Assembly: GCA_017640725.1 (NCBI GenBank)
Contig: JAEPQB010000001.1
Span: 868,001 to 932,000 of the forward strand
DNA from: Kordiimonadaceae bacterium
GTDB taxonomy: Bacteria; Pseudomonadota; Alphaproteobacteria; Sphingomonadales; Kordiimonadaceae
Length of the DNA: 64,000 nt
Direction: 5' to 3'
The notes beneath the pieces were generated by a model, which ran no database searches, had not been told where the DNA came from, and worked only from the letters and a program-made list of their open reading frames with translations. This document shows, piece after piece, positions 9,083 through 18,347 of the stretch. The position numbers were made by a program, and so were the translations under genes. Every line of letters begins with the position of its first letter. The first letter of the stretch is position 1.

Positions 9083-9235
9083 TTTGCTCTCCGATGTTTT
9101 GCGCTCGATATCGCGATCAAAATTCTGGATAGCCTTAGACCTCAATCACGCTAAAGGCAAAGGAAAGTTTGTCTCAGTTGACAATGGCGTCTGGCGCGGC
9201 TTTTCTGTCGGCCAGATTTGTGCAGGAGAGCCACC

Positions 9236-10378
9236 GTGCAGGCCAGCCCATTCAACAGTATTCGACTATTTGAAAGCGAGCCACTTTGCCTTGATGGTGG
9301 CGCCGAGCTATCGCCTGTTGACGTTGCGTATGAAACATATGGCACGCTGGCGGCAGACGGCAGCAATGCGGTCCTGATTTGTCATGCCCTCACCGGCGAC
9401 CAATATGTGGCGAGCCCGCACCCAACCACCGGCAAACCAGGCTGGTGGTCACGCATCGTTGGCCCGGGCAAGCTCATAGACACCAACAAATATTTCGTCA
9501 TCTGCTCCAACGTGCTTGGCAGTTGCCTTGGTACCACCGGCCCAGCAACCATTGAGCCTGAAACCGGTGAACCATGGGGCACCCGCTTCCCCGTGATCAC
9601 CATTCGCGACATGGTCCGGGTTCAGAATGCGCTCATCGGTGCACTGGGCGTTAAAAAGCTGTTGATGGTTCTTGGCGGATCCATGGGCGGCATGCAGGTT
9701 CTTGAATGGCTTGCCACCTACCCGGAGAAACTGCATAGCGCCTGCGTGCTGGCATCAGCAGCAAAACACACGGCGCAAAATATCGCTTTCCACGAGGTGG
9801 GCCGCCAAGCTGTAATGGCAGACCCCAATTGGCAGCACGGCCGTTACTACAGCGACGAAACGGCACCCTCAAAAGGGCTGGCTGTGGCCCGCATGACGGC
9901 ACATATCACTTACCTATCCGAAGATGCCCTGACGCAGAAGTTTGGCCGCAACCTGCAGGAACGTGATGCGGTTACTTTCGGCTTTGATGCCGATTTTCAG
10001 GTAGAAAGTTATTTGCGCCACCAAGGCTCAACGTTTGTCGACCGGTTCGACGCCAATAGTTATCTCTATATCACCCGTGCCATGGATTACCTTGATATAC
10101 CCGGCCGCCATGAGGGCCGGTTGGCGGACGCATTCCTCGACGCGCGCCATGTGCGGTGCTGTGTGATCAGCTTCACTTCAGACTGGCTTTACCCAACGAT
10201 TGAGAACAAGCGGGTGGTTCACGCCCTGAACGCGGCCGGCGTACCGGTGAGTTTCGCCGAAATTGAAACCCGTTTTGGCCATGACAGTTTCCTGCTGGAT
10301 GTGCCGGAAATGGACCGCATGCTGGAGGGTTTCCTTGCAACTGCAGCCGAGACCTATGAGGCGGAGCAAAGCCCATGA
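9236..10378 (+). CDS. metX: Homoserine O-acetyltransferase
   Basis: Acetylates L-homoserine with acetyl-CoA, committing it to methionine. 380 residues, alpha/beta-hydrolase fold. Nucleophile Ser149 in GGSMGG (147-152); the Asp and His of the triad fall in TSDWLYP and FGHDSFLLD near the C-terminus. I start at the GTG at 9236, which has CAGGAGAG about 5 nt upstream. Its last bases overlap metW as ATGA. Some MetX-fold proteins use succinyl-CoA instead; the linked metW fits the acetyl or succinyl alphaproteobacterial type, so the acyl donor is not certain. Confidence 0.94.
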   Translation: MQASPFNSIRLFESEPLCLDGGAELSPVDVAYETYGTLAADGSNAVLICHALTGDQYVASPHPTTGKPGWWSRIVGPGKLIDTNKYFVICSNVLGSCLGTTGPATIEPETGEPWGTRFPVITIRDMVRVQNALIGALGVKKLLMVLGGSMGGMQVLEWLATYPEKLHSACVLASAAKHTAQNIAFHEVGRQAVMADPNWQHGRYYSDETAPSKGLAVARMTAHITYLSEDALTQKFGRNLQERDAVTFGFDADFQVESYLRHQGSTFVDRFDANSYLYITRAMDYLDIPGRHEGRLADAFLDARHVRCCVISFTSDWLYPTIENKRVVHALNAAGVPVSFAEIETRFGHDSFLLDVPEMDRMLEGFLATAAETYEAEQSP

Positions 10379-10983
10379 CGAGCAATTCCATCATTCGCCC
10401 GGACCTTAAGCTGATTGCAGACCTGATCGAGCCCAATACCCGCGTTTTGGACATTGGCTGCGCAGACGGTGAGCTGCTTGCTTACCTTGTCGCCAACAAA
10501 CAGGTGGACGGCCGCGGTATCGAGATCAGCCAGGACGGCGTGAACCAATGTGTGGCCCGGGGCTTGTCGGTCATTCAGGGAGACGCCGATAACGACTTGG
10601 CTGAGTATCCGGACCAGAGCTTTAACACGGTTGTCTTGTCGCGAACCTTGCAGGCCGTTCACCAGCCGCGGAATGTGCTTGTTGAGCTTTTGCGCATCGG
10701 CAAGCGTGTGATTGTTACCATCCCTAATTTCGGGCAGTGGCATGTGCGCTTGAGCTTGCTGACCCGGGGCCGCATGCCGGTCACTAAGGCACTCAATCGC
10801 ACCTGGTACAACACGGACAATATTCACTTTTGCACCATTCTGGACCTGCATGATTTGATTGAGGCAGAGAATATTCAGCTTCTGGATTTTGTACCGCATC
10901 AGAAAAATGGCAAACGCCTCAATATGGGCGTTACGCGCGCCAACCTGTTCGCGGACCAAGCCCTGTTTATGCTGGAAAAATAG
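10375..10983 (+). CDS. metW: Methionine biosynthesis protein MetW
   Basis: A 202-residue class I methyltransferase-fold protein. The SAM-binding glycine loop is seen as [12 protein letters not shown] at 24-35, followed by an acidic residue in GRGIEIS. A conserved [10 protein letters not shown] segment lies in the C-terminal half. MetW is coupled to MetX in many proteobacteria and is reported to work with it in methionine synthesis. The ATGA overlap with metX shows the coupling directly. No methylation substrate is assigned. Confidence 0.94.
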   Translation: MTSNSIIRPDLKLIADLIEPNTRVLDIGCADGELLAYLVANKQVDGRGIEISQDGVNQCVARGLSVIQGDADNDLAEYPDQSFNTVVLSRTLQAVHQPRNVLVELLRIGKRVIVTIPNFGQWHVRLSLLTRGRMPVTKALNRTWYNTDNIHFCTILDLHDLIEAENIQLLDFVPHQKNGKRLNMGVTRANLFADQALFMLEK

Positions 10984-11018
10984 CTGCTGTGCATTGAACG
11001 GTTTTTAGTCTATAAAAG

Positions 11019-11648
11019 ATGAAACATTTTCACTTTATGGGCATTCCGATGGATTCTGCTATCCAGAGATTACAGCGTGATGAGGCTGGTCTAATTGGCA
11101 AAATCATTGCTGAGGGCTTCAGCGACGATCCTGTCAATAATTGGGCCTTCAACGGTACATCAGCCATGCAGCCAGTGTTTACTACAATGGCCGAGCACCT
11201 TTACCTGCCAAACGGTTTTGGTCACAAAACACCAGATGGCAAAGCCGGCACCATGTGGCTACCACCCCTTGCGGCAAAGGAATATGGCCCGGCAGCGACG
11301 CTGAAAATGGCTCTTTCAATCGCGTGGCACGGAGGTCCGAAGGCCATTGCCAACACATTAAGGCTGGATGGCTTCCTCAAGCAAAAACGACCTGCAGAAC
11401 CACACTATTATCTGTTTGCTATTTCAGTTCATCCGAACCTTCAGGGAACAGGTGTCGGCGGCAGGCTCATGCGGGCGGCACTGGAAGACGTTGATCAGGC
11501 GCACATGCCGGCGTACCTGGAAAGCTCAAAGGACACCAACATCGGTTTCTACCAGTCTCACGGCTTCACTGTAATTGACAAAGTCAAACCCACGCCTGAC
11601 TGCCCACCACTCTGGTTAATGTGGCGGGACGCCCAGCAGCAAAACTGA
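11019..11648 (+). CDS. GNAT-family N-acetyltransferase
   Basis: A 209-residue GNAT protein. The acetyl-CoA binding motif A is Q-x-x-G-x-G, seen as QGTGVGGRL at 142-150 after the strand LFAISVHP; motif B contains NIGFYQSHGF, the usual ending of the fold. The N-terminal half is longer than the minimal GNAT core, with a helical insertion around 90-125. The start at 11019 is uncertain, since ATGs at 11037 and 11049 would also work. Substrate unknown. It follows metW by 35 nt and stops 12 nt from the facing RraA gene. Confidence 0.83.
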   Translation: MKHFHFMGIPMDSAIQRLQRDEAGLIGKIIAEGFSDDPVNNWAFNGTSAMQPVFTTMAEHLYLPNGFGHKTPDGKAGTMWLPPLAAKEYGPAATLKMALSIAWHGGPKAIANTLRLDGFLKQKRPAEPHYYLFAISVHPNLQGTGVGGRLMRAALEDVDQAHMPAYLESSKDTNIGFYQSHGFTVIDKVKPTPDCPPLWLMWRDAQQQN

Positions 11649-11660
11649 TGAAGGGTTGTT

Positions 11661-12161
11661 TTATAAGGACGGCAATTCGTGGGAAACCACAACGCCGTCC
11701 TGGTCTGCAATCACCCAGTAGCCCGGCTTGATCACAACCCCACCGATGGCAAGCTCAGCGTCCAGCGCACCGCGGCCCTGCTTGACGCTTTTGCGCGGAC
11801 AAGTGCCAAGCGCCATAATGCCGACGTCTTCGACAGCGAGTTCGTGAAGATCTCTGACACAGCCATAGATCAGGATGCCAGCCCAACCATTTGCTGCTGC
11901 ATCCGCAGCCAGGTTGCCGCCCAACAGGGCTGTGCGCGTGCTACCACCCCCGTCAACGACTATCACTCGGTCTTCCCCGGCTGTTTTTACCAGGTCTTTG
12001 AGAACTGAATTGTCATCAAGAGTTTTGAGTGTGATAGCCGGGCCCGCAAAATCAGCCCGACCACCATAGCTATTGAAAGCCACAGGAATTGGCTGCACAT
12101 CGTCCCCGAGCGCATCGCACACGTCAGCAGTCGCGAGTTTCGGGGTTGGAATTGCCGCCAC
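11661..12161 (-). CDS. RraA-like protein
   Basis: A 166-residue member of the RraA family. Conserved signatures: STRTALLGGNLA around residue 75, and GCVRDLHEL with the metal/substrate Arg-Asp pair near 103-104, then ALGTCPRKSVKQGRG. In E. coli RraA binds and slows RNase E; related proteins with the same fold are 4-hydroxy-4-methyl-2-oxoglutarate or oxaloacetate-type aldolases/decarboxylases that use the Arg-Asp pair. The motif is intact here, so an aldolase activity is possible. It lies 27 nt downstream of a small gene on the same strand and probably shares its transcript. Confidence 0.86.
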   Translation of the reverse strand: MAAIPTPKLATADVCDALGDDVQPIPVAFNSYGGRADFAGPAITLKTLDDNSVLKDLVKTAGEDRVIVVDGGGSTRTALLGGNLAADAAANGWAGILIYGCVRDLHELAVEDVGIMALGTCPRKSVKQGRGALDAELAIGGVVIKPGYWVIADQDGVVVSHELPSL

Positions 12162-12188
12162 CTGTCGCCTTTCTCGGTTGGCTTTCGC

Positions 12189-12398
12189 CTAATCCTGTTT
12201 GTGAATAATCGGCACCAGCATGTCGCCCCAGGCACCTTCTTCATTGTGGTACCTTGAAGCCCTCATAAGCTCGACGGTCACACCTTTGCTCACCGCACCA
12301 ATCACAGCATCATTCAGCCGGTGCAAAGCATTGGCTACCTGCCGGATCGCCATTTCCTGGCTTTCTTCCATCGATGAATCGCCTTTTCCGTCACTCAT
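12189..12398 (-). CDS. Small hypothetical protein (69 aa)
   Basis: A 69-residue cytosolic protein I do not recognise. The ATG at 12398 is preceded by GGAGAG with good spacing, which argues for a real gene; another ATG 12 nt further upstream has no such site. The composition is mixed, with a Ser/Glu-rich N-terminus (about 1-18), a predicted helix with MAIRQVANALHRL, and a C-terminus ending in PIIHKQD. No membrane segment or cysteine. It is 27 nt upstream of the RraA-like gene and likely co-transcribed. An AT-rich stretch of about 150 nt upstream (12411-12557) probably holds the promoter. Confidence 0.6.
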   Translation of the reverse strand: MSDGKGDSSMEESQEMAIRQVANALHRLNDAVIGAVSKGVTVELMRASRYHNEEGAWGDMLVPIIHKQD

Positions 12399-12557
12399 AG
12401 GTCTCTCCATTGGCTCATGAGTCGTGGTCCCGATGGGCCCATCATTGAAATTTTATGTTACAAAAAATATAGTCCGCGAAATAATAATACAACGGTAATT
12501 TGGCGGGTAATGATACATAAAGTCGATTTTTAGTTAGCTGTTGCCAGATAACCTCGC

Positions 12558-13322
12558 CTACTCATCCCTTTTGTGAGCCCGACGCACGGAGTCTCTGGGC
12601 AATCCAGTAAACACAGGTTGTGCTTTTGGTTTGGCCTTAGTTTCCAAAAGCGTTCCGTATACTTGTTTGCGGGCTGAAACAACCAGCACACCGCCCATAT
12701 TTTTACCAAGCGAATGCAGGCTGCTTTCCATGCCCCTCATCAATTTTGCAGTTCCCGGCCAAAACAGCGGCGGTACCATTAGCGCCGTGTCCCACCGTTC
12801 GGCAGGCAGCATTTGGTCCGCCATCAGGCGCGACAGCTGGTTTCTTGAATAGGGCTGGCCATGACCAAAAGGGGTTGTATCAAGCGCGGACCACGTACGC
12901 CGCCTGTTGGGCGCAACCACGATAACCTGGCCACCCGGCGCAAGGGTTCGCCATATTTCCCGAAACAGGTGGGCGGGGCGGTCCGAGTGTTCAACAGCAT
13001 GCACCACAAGCATGCGCTCAAGGCTCGAATCGGCAATCGGCAGATGATACTCGTCCACCAAAACGGTTGAACTTGCACTCAATGACGGCCAATGAAAAAC
13101 ACCCTGCGCCGCGGGCATCAACGCGAACTGGTTTTGGCCTGTGCGCGCTTCGCCGTCATTAGCTTCCTCAAGCTCCAAATACGGCAAAGCATATCCCAGC
13201 CCATAAATGGGCGTGCTTTTGTTGGACCAAAGCGGATCCAAGCACCGGTGAATGAGCTGGCTTGCCGCTGCCCCCATCGGAGTTTGATAAAATTTGTGCA
13301 TGGCAAGCACGTCTGGGCGCAC
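12558..13322 (-). CDS. SAM-dependent methyltransferase (type 11-like)
   Basis: A 254-residue class I methyltransferase. The region VHAVEHSDRPAHLFREIW near 108-125 followed by APGGQVIVVAPNR is motif post-I to III of the methyltransferase 11 family. The N-terminal glycine loop is weak (around IYGLGYALPYL, 39-49), which is usual for this alphaproteobacterial group. GTG start at 13322 with GGGAG about 7 nt upstream; an ATG at 13301 is the alternative. Similar proteins are often found beside hydroxyacylglutathione hydrolase, which is not present here. Substrate unknown. Confidence 0.8.
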   Translation of the reverse strand: MRPDVLAMHKFYQTPMGAAASQLIHRCLDPLWSNKSTPIYGLGYALPYLELEEANDGEARTGQNQFALMPAAQGVFHWPSLSASSTVLVDEYHLPIADSSLERMLVVHAVEHSDRPAHLFREIWRTLAPGGQVIVVAPNRRRTWSALDTTPFGHGQPYSRNQLSRLMADQMLPAERWDTALMVPPLFWPGTAKLMRGMESSLHSLGKNMGGVLVVSARKQVYGTLLETKAKPKAQPVFTGLPRDSVRRAHKRDE

Positions 13323-13416
13323 TGTATCACTCCCGCCGCCGAATGAAGTTCAAGCTGTTATTCCGATCATTTAACACTATAACCAATGCACCGACCAGAG
13401 CCCTGAGGACAAATTC

Positions 13417-14619
13417 ATGCCCGTAATATTGCTGGCCATTTTTATCGACCTAGTTGGCTTTGGCATAATTGTTCCTCTGTTGCCATTCCTGACCTTGACG
13501 TACGGCGCCGATACCTTCACCGGCACGGCCCTGATCTCCGTTTACGCCTTTGCCGCCTTTGCGATTGGACCAATTTGGGGACGCATATCAGACCGCATTG
13601 GGCGCAAGCCAACGCTCGCCATTACGTTTTTGGGGGCGGCACTTGCGTACCTGATGCTGGCGCTGTCCAGCAGCCTTTTGATGGTTTTTGTGGCGCGCGC
13701 CATATCGGGCGCCATGACAGGCAATATCGGTGTTGTTATGGCGGTTATGGCTGACCTGACTGACGAAGAAAACCGAGGCAAAGCCATGGGCAGAATTGGC
13801 GGCGCCTTTGGTCTGGGCTTTGCGTTTGGGCCAGGCATCGGCGGCTATCTCAGTGGATTGGGCGGTGACAATATCATATTTTTGCCTGCTATCGTTGCCT
13901 GCGGCTTGTCGCTTTTTGCCATGATCCTCACGGCGATTTATGTGCCTGAAACCAATCCATCCTCGCTTGAAGAAACAGCGACGGCCCTTGACCCCAAAGC
14001 TGATGCACCCAGCAACGGCTGGCGCGACATTATTTTGGCACCATCGCGAATCTCTTTGTTCGTGATGTTTGTGGTTACAGCTGTTGCGCAAAGTATCAGT
14101 TTCTCCATCGCACCATTTTGGATGGAGGAGGTTTTAAGCTGGGGCCCGGTTGATGTTGGCCTCATCCTGATGGGTGTCGGTGTCCTGGTCTTCTTTTTCC
14201 AGGTTTGGTTAATCGGTCCGCTGTTTAAGGCGATCGGTGAAATCCGTTCGCTACAGTTTTGCGCCGTTTTTCATGTCATCGGATGCCTTGTCCTAATCTT
14301 TGGGCCAGAAGAACCCATCACAGCTGCCATCAGTTTCCCGCTTGTGCTGGGCGCGCTTTCCGTGAGTTACCCTGCACTCAACAGCCTGCTGTCCAGGCGC
14401 ACGGACAGGCGCATCCAGGGCGCGGCGCTCGGCCTTTCAAATGGGGTTTCGTCGCTTGGCCGGATTGCCGGCCCACTGGCGGCTGGCCAGTTGTTTTCAG
14501 CCCAGTCGCCCGGTGCGCCCTTCATGATCGTGAGCGTAATTGGTGTGGCAATCTTCGCATGGGCCTGGTTCGAGCATTTCAGACGGCCCTATCGCAGGGC
14601 ACCCGCACCGCCCGAATAG
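13417..14619 (+). CDS. MFS transporter, DHA1/TetA type
   Basis: A 400-residue inner-membrane transporter with 12 predicted helices. Motif A between helices 2 and 3 is GRISDRIGRKP (about 50-60). The antiporter motif C appears as GPGIGGYL near 138-145. Both mark proton-driven drug efflux proteins of the DHA1 family (TetA, BcrA relatives). The central cytoplasmic loop lies near residues 180-205. The gene is divergent from the methyltransferase and ends 3 nt from the stop of the facing lipoprotein gene. The exported substrate cannot be told. Confidence 0.87.
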   Translation: MPVILLAIFIDLVGFGIIVPLLPFLTLTYGADTFTGTALISVYAFAAFAIGPIWGRISDRIGRKPTLAITFLGAALAYLMLALSSSLLMVFVARAISGAMTGNIGVVMAVMADLTDEENRGKAMGRIGGAFGLGFAFGPGIGGYLSGLGGDNIIFLPAIVACGLSLFAMILTAIYVPETNPSSLEETATALDPKADAPSNGWRDIILAPSRISLFVMFVVTAVAQSISFSIAPFWMEEVLSWGPVDVGLILMGVGVLVFFFQVWLIGPLFKAIGEIRSLQFCAVFHVIGCLVLIFGPEEPITAAISFPLVLGALSVSYPALNSLLSRRTDRRIQGAALGLSNGVSSLGRIAGPLAAGQLFSAQSPGAPFMIVSVIGVAIFAWAWFEHFRRPYRRAPAPPE

Positions 14620-14622
14620 CAA

Positions 14623-15273
14623 CTATAGTTGGCAGGCTTCGCGGTTTTGTCCAATCCAGTCGCCAGCGTCACGGCTGATCGATGCCATCGCGCGGTTAAA
14701 ACCGTCAACAACATCAACACCATCAGATCCGCTGACAGCCTCGCTTGCGGCAAAAGTCGGCTGTCCGAGCAAGGCGTTATCAATGTAGCGAACCAAAATA
14801 AGCTCGATTTCGACATCGACCCGGTCGTCACTGATACTGTTGCCCGGAACATACTCATAATCCCACACTTTGACACCCAGCCTGCACCCGGCTTTCACGT
14901 CCAGTGCACCTTCACCCAGCATCAAGGCGCCCGACTGCGCGGACAGTCCCCGCACCAGATAGTCCCGCACCATGTCCGTGGTGTTCGCGTTCCAGCGCAC
15001 ACCCATGAGACTTGTTCGCTGGTTGTCATCAAGCACAACAGAAACCTGGGTGCCGCTCAGACCGCCACTCATCAGAGGTTCAGCCACATAGATCACAGAT
15101 GCGGCACTGCTGTGGTCCCCTGCCACTGGATAGTCGAGGCTGAAGATCTGGTCGGCAGGCCCATCATCACCGAAAGAAATGAGCGGTCCACACCCCGCGA
15201 CGAGCATAAGCGAGGACACAGCAACCGCCTTGGAAACCATATTGAAGGTTTTTTTCACTGAAAAATCTGACAT
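14623..15273 (-). CDS. ABC-type transport auxiliary lipoprotein (PqiC/MlaC-position)
   Basis: A 216-residue lipoprotein. Signal peptide about 8-27 with lipobox LMLVAGC, the acceptor Cys at 28. The body fits the ABC-type transport auxiliary lipoprotein family (PqiC/YmbA-like, DUF330 group), which goes with MCE transporters. The ATG overlaps the MlaD stop by one base (TGATG), so it is the last gene of the MlaE-MlaF-MlaD operon. It likely sits in the outer membrane or the outer leaflet of the inner membrane and receives or delivers lipid. No MlaC homologue is seen in the operon. Confidence 0.82.
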   Translation of the reverse strand: MSDFSVKKTFNMVSKAVAVSSLMLVAGCGPLISFGDDGPADQIFSLDYPVAGDHSSAASVIYVAEPLMSGGLSGTQVSVVLDDNQRTSLMGVRWNANTTDMVRDYLVRGLSAQSGALMLGEGALDVKAGCRLGVKVWDYEYVPGNSISDDRVDVEIELILVRYIDNALLGQPTFAASEAVSGSDGVDVVDGFNRAMASISRDAGDWIGQNREACQL

Positions 15274-16247
15274 CAGTTGTCCTCCTCAACAGTTTTGCGG
15301 CTCTTCAAGTCATACTCCGCTTCTTTTGTGCCGAAAATGACTTCAGCCGGGTTTTGTTCGATGCGGCTCATTAACCGCGACAGGTTGCGGGCCGTCACGC
15401 GCAAATCAAGGATCATTCGCGATACCTCGGGCAAGCTTGTGTTCACAAACTGCGTGACCGTACCTTCGTTCGCGGCGACCATGTTGTCTACCCGCTCCAG
15501 AAGGGCTGTTGCTGTTTGCATGGTTTTAGCTGTTTCAGCGATCAACTGACGCGCATCCTCGCCGATGACCGTATTGCTGGTTTCGACAAGTGTTGTGATC
15601 CGCTCTGCTGCTGTTTGTGCCTGCGCCAAAATACCCCGGACTTCAGCCACCATTACTTCAAGGTCTTCTGTGCCATCGGCAAGGTTGCCTGTTAGCCGCT
15701 CAGTATTGGCGATAATACCAGCCACATTTTCCAGGTTGTCGTCATTCAACAGTTTTTGGATCTGACCTGTGAGCAGAATTGCCTGATTGACGAGATTTGG
15801 TGCACTTTCAAAAAATTCCGCGAGTGGCGATGGCTCGGATTTTATGATCGGTCGCTCCTGCCCCGGGTGCGGCACCAGCGCAGGCGCATCCCGGTTATGA
15901 CCACCATAAAGTACGATGAAAGCAACACCCGTGAAGCCCTGAAACTCAAGCTTTGCGATCGACTCTTCGTTCACCGGCACTTCTGCGCGAACCCTGACCC
16001 ACACCAGAACCTGGCTGGGGTCTTCGGGATTCAACGAAATGTCGCGCACTTCACCCACGGGAATGCCTTGGAAATAGACAATGGAACGGTTCAAAAGACC
16101 GCTGACCGACCCCTCAAAGTAAATGTCATAGTCATTATACTCTGCGTCCAGGTCCACCTTGGCGAGCCAGATCGCAAACGCCACCAGTCCGGCAAGGAAC
16201 GTGAGGACGAACCCGCCGACCAACATGTATGAAGCTCTGGTTTCCAT
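15273..16247 (-). CDS. mlaD: MCE-domain lipid transport protein (MlaD family)
   Basis: A 324-residue membrane-anchored protein with one N-terminal helix (about 7-29) and one MCE domain (about 38-120, including YFQGIPVGEVRDI and the Gly-Val-Ala segment TGVAFIVLYGG). A long helical tail (about 145-300) follows; it could form the needle-like coiled coil seen in other MCE proteins. The ATG at 16247 has AGGAAG 7 nt upstream; an open frame reaching 16313 is not needed. It is 11 nt downstream of mlaF and one base overlaps the lipoprotein gene. Confidence 0.9.
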   Translation of the reverse strand: METRASYMLVGGFVLTFLAGLVAFAIWLAKVDLDAEYNDYDIYFEGSVSGLLNRSIVYFQGIPVGEVRDISLNPEDPSQVLVWVRVRAEVPVNEESIAKLEFQGFTGVAFIVLYGGHNRDAPALVPHPGQERPIIKSEPSPLAEFFESAPNLVNQAILLTGQIQKLLNDDNLENVAGIIANTERLTGNLADGTEDLEVMVAEVRGILAQAQTAAERITTLVETSNTVIGEDARQLIAETAKTMQTATALLERVDNMVAANEGTVTQFVNTSLPEVSRMILDLRVTARNLSRLMSRIEQNPAEVIFGTKEAEYDLKSRKTVEEDN

Positions 16248-16258
16248 TGTATTCTTCC

Positions 16259-17065
16259 TTAGCTCAGTCCAGCAGCACGCGCGCGCGGACCGCCAAAATA
16301 TTCCTGCACCCAATGATGCTTGAATTTCACCACCTCAGTGAGAGGTGCGTTGATGAGGATTTTTTGATCCCCCAATACTGCAACTCGGTCACACACACGG
16401 AACAAAGTGTCCAGGTCATGGGTGACCAAAAACACCGTTAACCCCAGCGACCTGCTTAGCTCCTGCACCAGCCCGTCAAAGGCAGATGCACCAATAGGGT
16501 CAAGCCCCGCTGTTGGCTCATCCAAGAACAGAATTTTGGGATCAAGCGCCAGCGACCGTGCCAGCGCGGCCCGTTTGCGCATACCGCCTGACAAATCAGA
16601 CGGGAACTTCTTGCCAGCGTCGCCCGGCAGACCCGCCATCTCGATTTTACTGCGCGCAAGATCGTCCAGCATGTCTTGTGGGAATTCGTAAAATTCCCTC
16701 AGCGGCACCTGGATATTTTGCGCGACCGTCAGGGAACTGAATAAAGCGCCGTCCTGGAACAAGACACCCCAGTCCTGGCGCGACATACGCTCTTCTTCGC
16801 CCGACAAGTTCGCCTGGTCAAAACCATTGATCTCAATCGAGCCTTCGATCTGCTTGTTGAGGCCTACGATAGTTTTGAGAAGAACTGACTTGCCGGTACC
16901 AGATCCACCAACGATGCCGAGAATTTCACCGCGATGCACGTCGAGGTCCAGGTTGTTATGGATCACATGCGGGCCAAAAGCGGTCCTTAGGCCACGAATC
17001 TTTATGATCGAATCGACCTGTTCTGGTGCGCCGTCCGGCTTGGGAGCATTTTGTAAATCGTCCAT
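16259..17065 (-). CDS. mlaF: Mla ABC transporter ATP-binding protein (MlaF-like)
   Basis: ATPase of the phospholipid transporter, 268 residues. Walker A GGSGTGKS at 53-60, signature LSGGMRKR, Walker B ILFLDEP followed by TAGLDP, and a switch His in VTHDLD. The LSGGMRKRAALAR signature and the DPIGASAFD stretch are typical of MlaF. I start at the ATG at 17065, which has AAGGGGGG about 4 nt upstream. The same frame stays open to 17389, but that part only mirrors the permease gene. The stop of mlaE is 10 nt upstream. Confidence 0.93.
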   Translation of the reverse strand: MDDLQNAPKPDGAPEQVDSIIKIRGLRTAFGPHVIHNNLDLDVHRGEILGIVGGSGTGKSVLLKTIVGLNKQIEGSIEINGFDQANLSGEEERMSRQDWGVLFQDGALFSSLTVAQNIQVPLREFYEFPQDMLDDLARSKIEMAGLPGDAGKKFPSDLSGGMRKRAALARSLALDPKILFLDEPTAGLDPIGASAFDGLVQELSRSLGLTVFLVTHDLDTLFRVCDRVAVLGDQKILINAPLTEVVKFKHHWVQEYFGGPRARAAGLS

Positions 17066-17075
17066 GCGCCCCCCC

Positions 17076-18224
17076 TTAAAGCCCAATTGCCGAGAAAAAG
17101 ACGGCAAACATCGCGTCGAACGCAATGACCAGGAAAATAGACTGCACCACGCTTTGCGTTGTGCGCGCACCGAGCGAGTCTGCGCTGCCTTCAACACGAA
17201 GGCCTTGGTAACACCCACTTGTTGCAATGATTGCAGCAAAAAATGGAGCTTTGATGATGCCGACCCAGAAGTGATCGATGACCACCACTTCACGGAAATA
17301 AACGATGAAGTTGCCGGGGGAGATACCAAGCTGCGCCCACGCCATAAGCATACCGCCAGCGATGCCAACAATGTCTGAATAAAAGGCAAGTAACGGCAGG
17401 CAGATCAATAAGGCCACCAGCCTGGGCAGCACTAGAACGTCAATGGGGTCCATGCCGAGCGTTTTCATGGCATCGACTTCTTCATTGAGCTTCATGGAGC
17501 CGATTTGCGCGGTGAACGCACTACCCGATCGGCCAGCAATGATGATGGCTGTCAGCAAAATGCCAAGCTCTCGCAGGTGGGTAATACCCAGCATATCGAT
17601 GACAAAAATATCTGCGCCAAATTTAGCGAGCTGAATGGCGCCCTGATTGACCATAACAGCGCCTATCAGGAACGAAATCAGCCCGACGATGCCCATGGAC
17701 CGCAAGCCAACCACATCCATCTGGTGCACGATGGGTGCAAACCTGAAATGTGTGGCGCCAGCACCGCGAACGAGCACACGCCCAAGAAAACTAAGCAATC
17801 GCGCAAGTGACCGGAGCGCAAGCCATGTTGCCTGCCCTGTGCCAAGAAGAGGCACCACATACCAGGGTGGCATGTCCGGCATTGTGGGTGTCGGAAGGGG
17901 GCACGTATGAATAACTTCAAGCAACGCTTTGTGCTGGTCCGGCACGCCAATAAGGGTGGCTTCACAATGTTCGCCCACCTGGTCAGCAAATCTGCGAACT
18001 AGCACAGCGCCTGTGGTATCAAGTTTGTCGATACCGCGGCAGTCAAGCATGGGTAAGGCCGCTGGCTTTTTACCACCAGGAAACAATTTGCGCATCGTGG
18101 CGTTGATTGCGTTTGCGTTTTCGATGGTCCAGTCACCGGTTAATACCATGTGATTGGTGCCTTCGACGTTTTCAAACATCACGAATTCGCTGTCGATGAC
18201 GGCAGTGGCCACACTGATCCTCAT
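17076..18224 (-). CDS. mlaE: STAS-MlaE fusion permease
   Basis: A 382-residue protein with two parts. Residues about 18-105 look like a STAS domain (LDCRGIDKLDTTGAVLV around the conserved Asp-x-Ser/Thr switch position). Residues about 125-380 are the MlaE permease: five or six helices, the conserved GLRSMGIVGLISFLIGAV, ELGILLTAIIIAGRSGSA and EEVDAMKTLGMDP segments. In E. coli the STAS protein MlaB is separate; here it is fused, a layout known in many alphaproteobacteria. Start ATG at 18224 has a weak ribosome site; an ATG at 18179 is the other option. Confidence 0.93.
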   Translation of the reverse strand: MRISVATAVIDSEFVMFENVEGTNHMVLTGDWTIENANAINATMRKLFPGGKKPAALPMLDCRGIDKLDTTGAVLVRRFADQVGEHCEATLIGVPDQHKALLEVIHTCPLPTPTMPDMPPWYVVPLLGTGQATWLALRSLARLLSFLGRVLVRGAGATHFRFAPIVHQMDVVGLRSMGIVGLISFLIGAVMVNQGAIQLAKFGADIFVIDMLGITHLRELGILLTAIIIAGRSGSAFTAQIGSMKLNEEVDAMKTLGMDPIDVLVLPRLVALLICLPLLAFYSDIVGIAGGMLMAWAQLGISPGNFIVYFREVVVIDHFWVGIIKAPFFAAIIATSGCYQGLRVEGSADSLGARTTQSVVQSIFLVIAFDAMFAVFFSAIGL

Positions 18225-18347
18225 TCATCAATTGATGCACGAACTACAAAACACACACCCTGCTACCCTTGCGAAAGTTGGATGCCCTTGCAAGTAGAAT
18301 ACGCCAAAAGCAGAAGTTGGCTCGAAATTGTGATCAAATACAGTTGC

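Noticed and set aside
9083-9235. Possible SAM riboswitch ahead of metX (a GCTAAAGG segment is present)
   Set aside because: SAM-II elements precede metX in many alphaproteobacteria, but I could not find the paired stems and pseudoknot; a covariance-model search would decide.
17066-17389. N-terminal extension of the MlaF reading frame
   Set aside because: It is the mirror of the MlaE coding region in another frame; the ATG at 17065 has a strong ribosome site and gives normal MlaF length.
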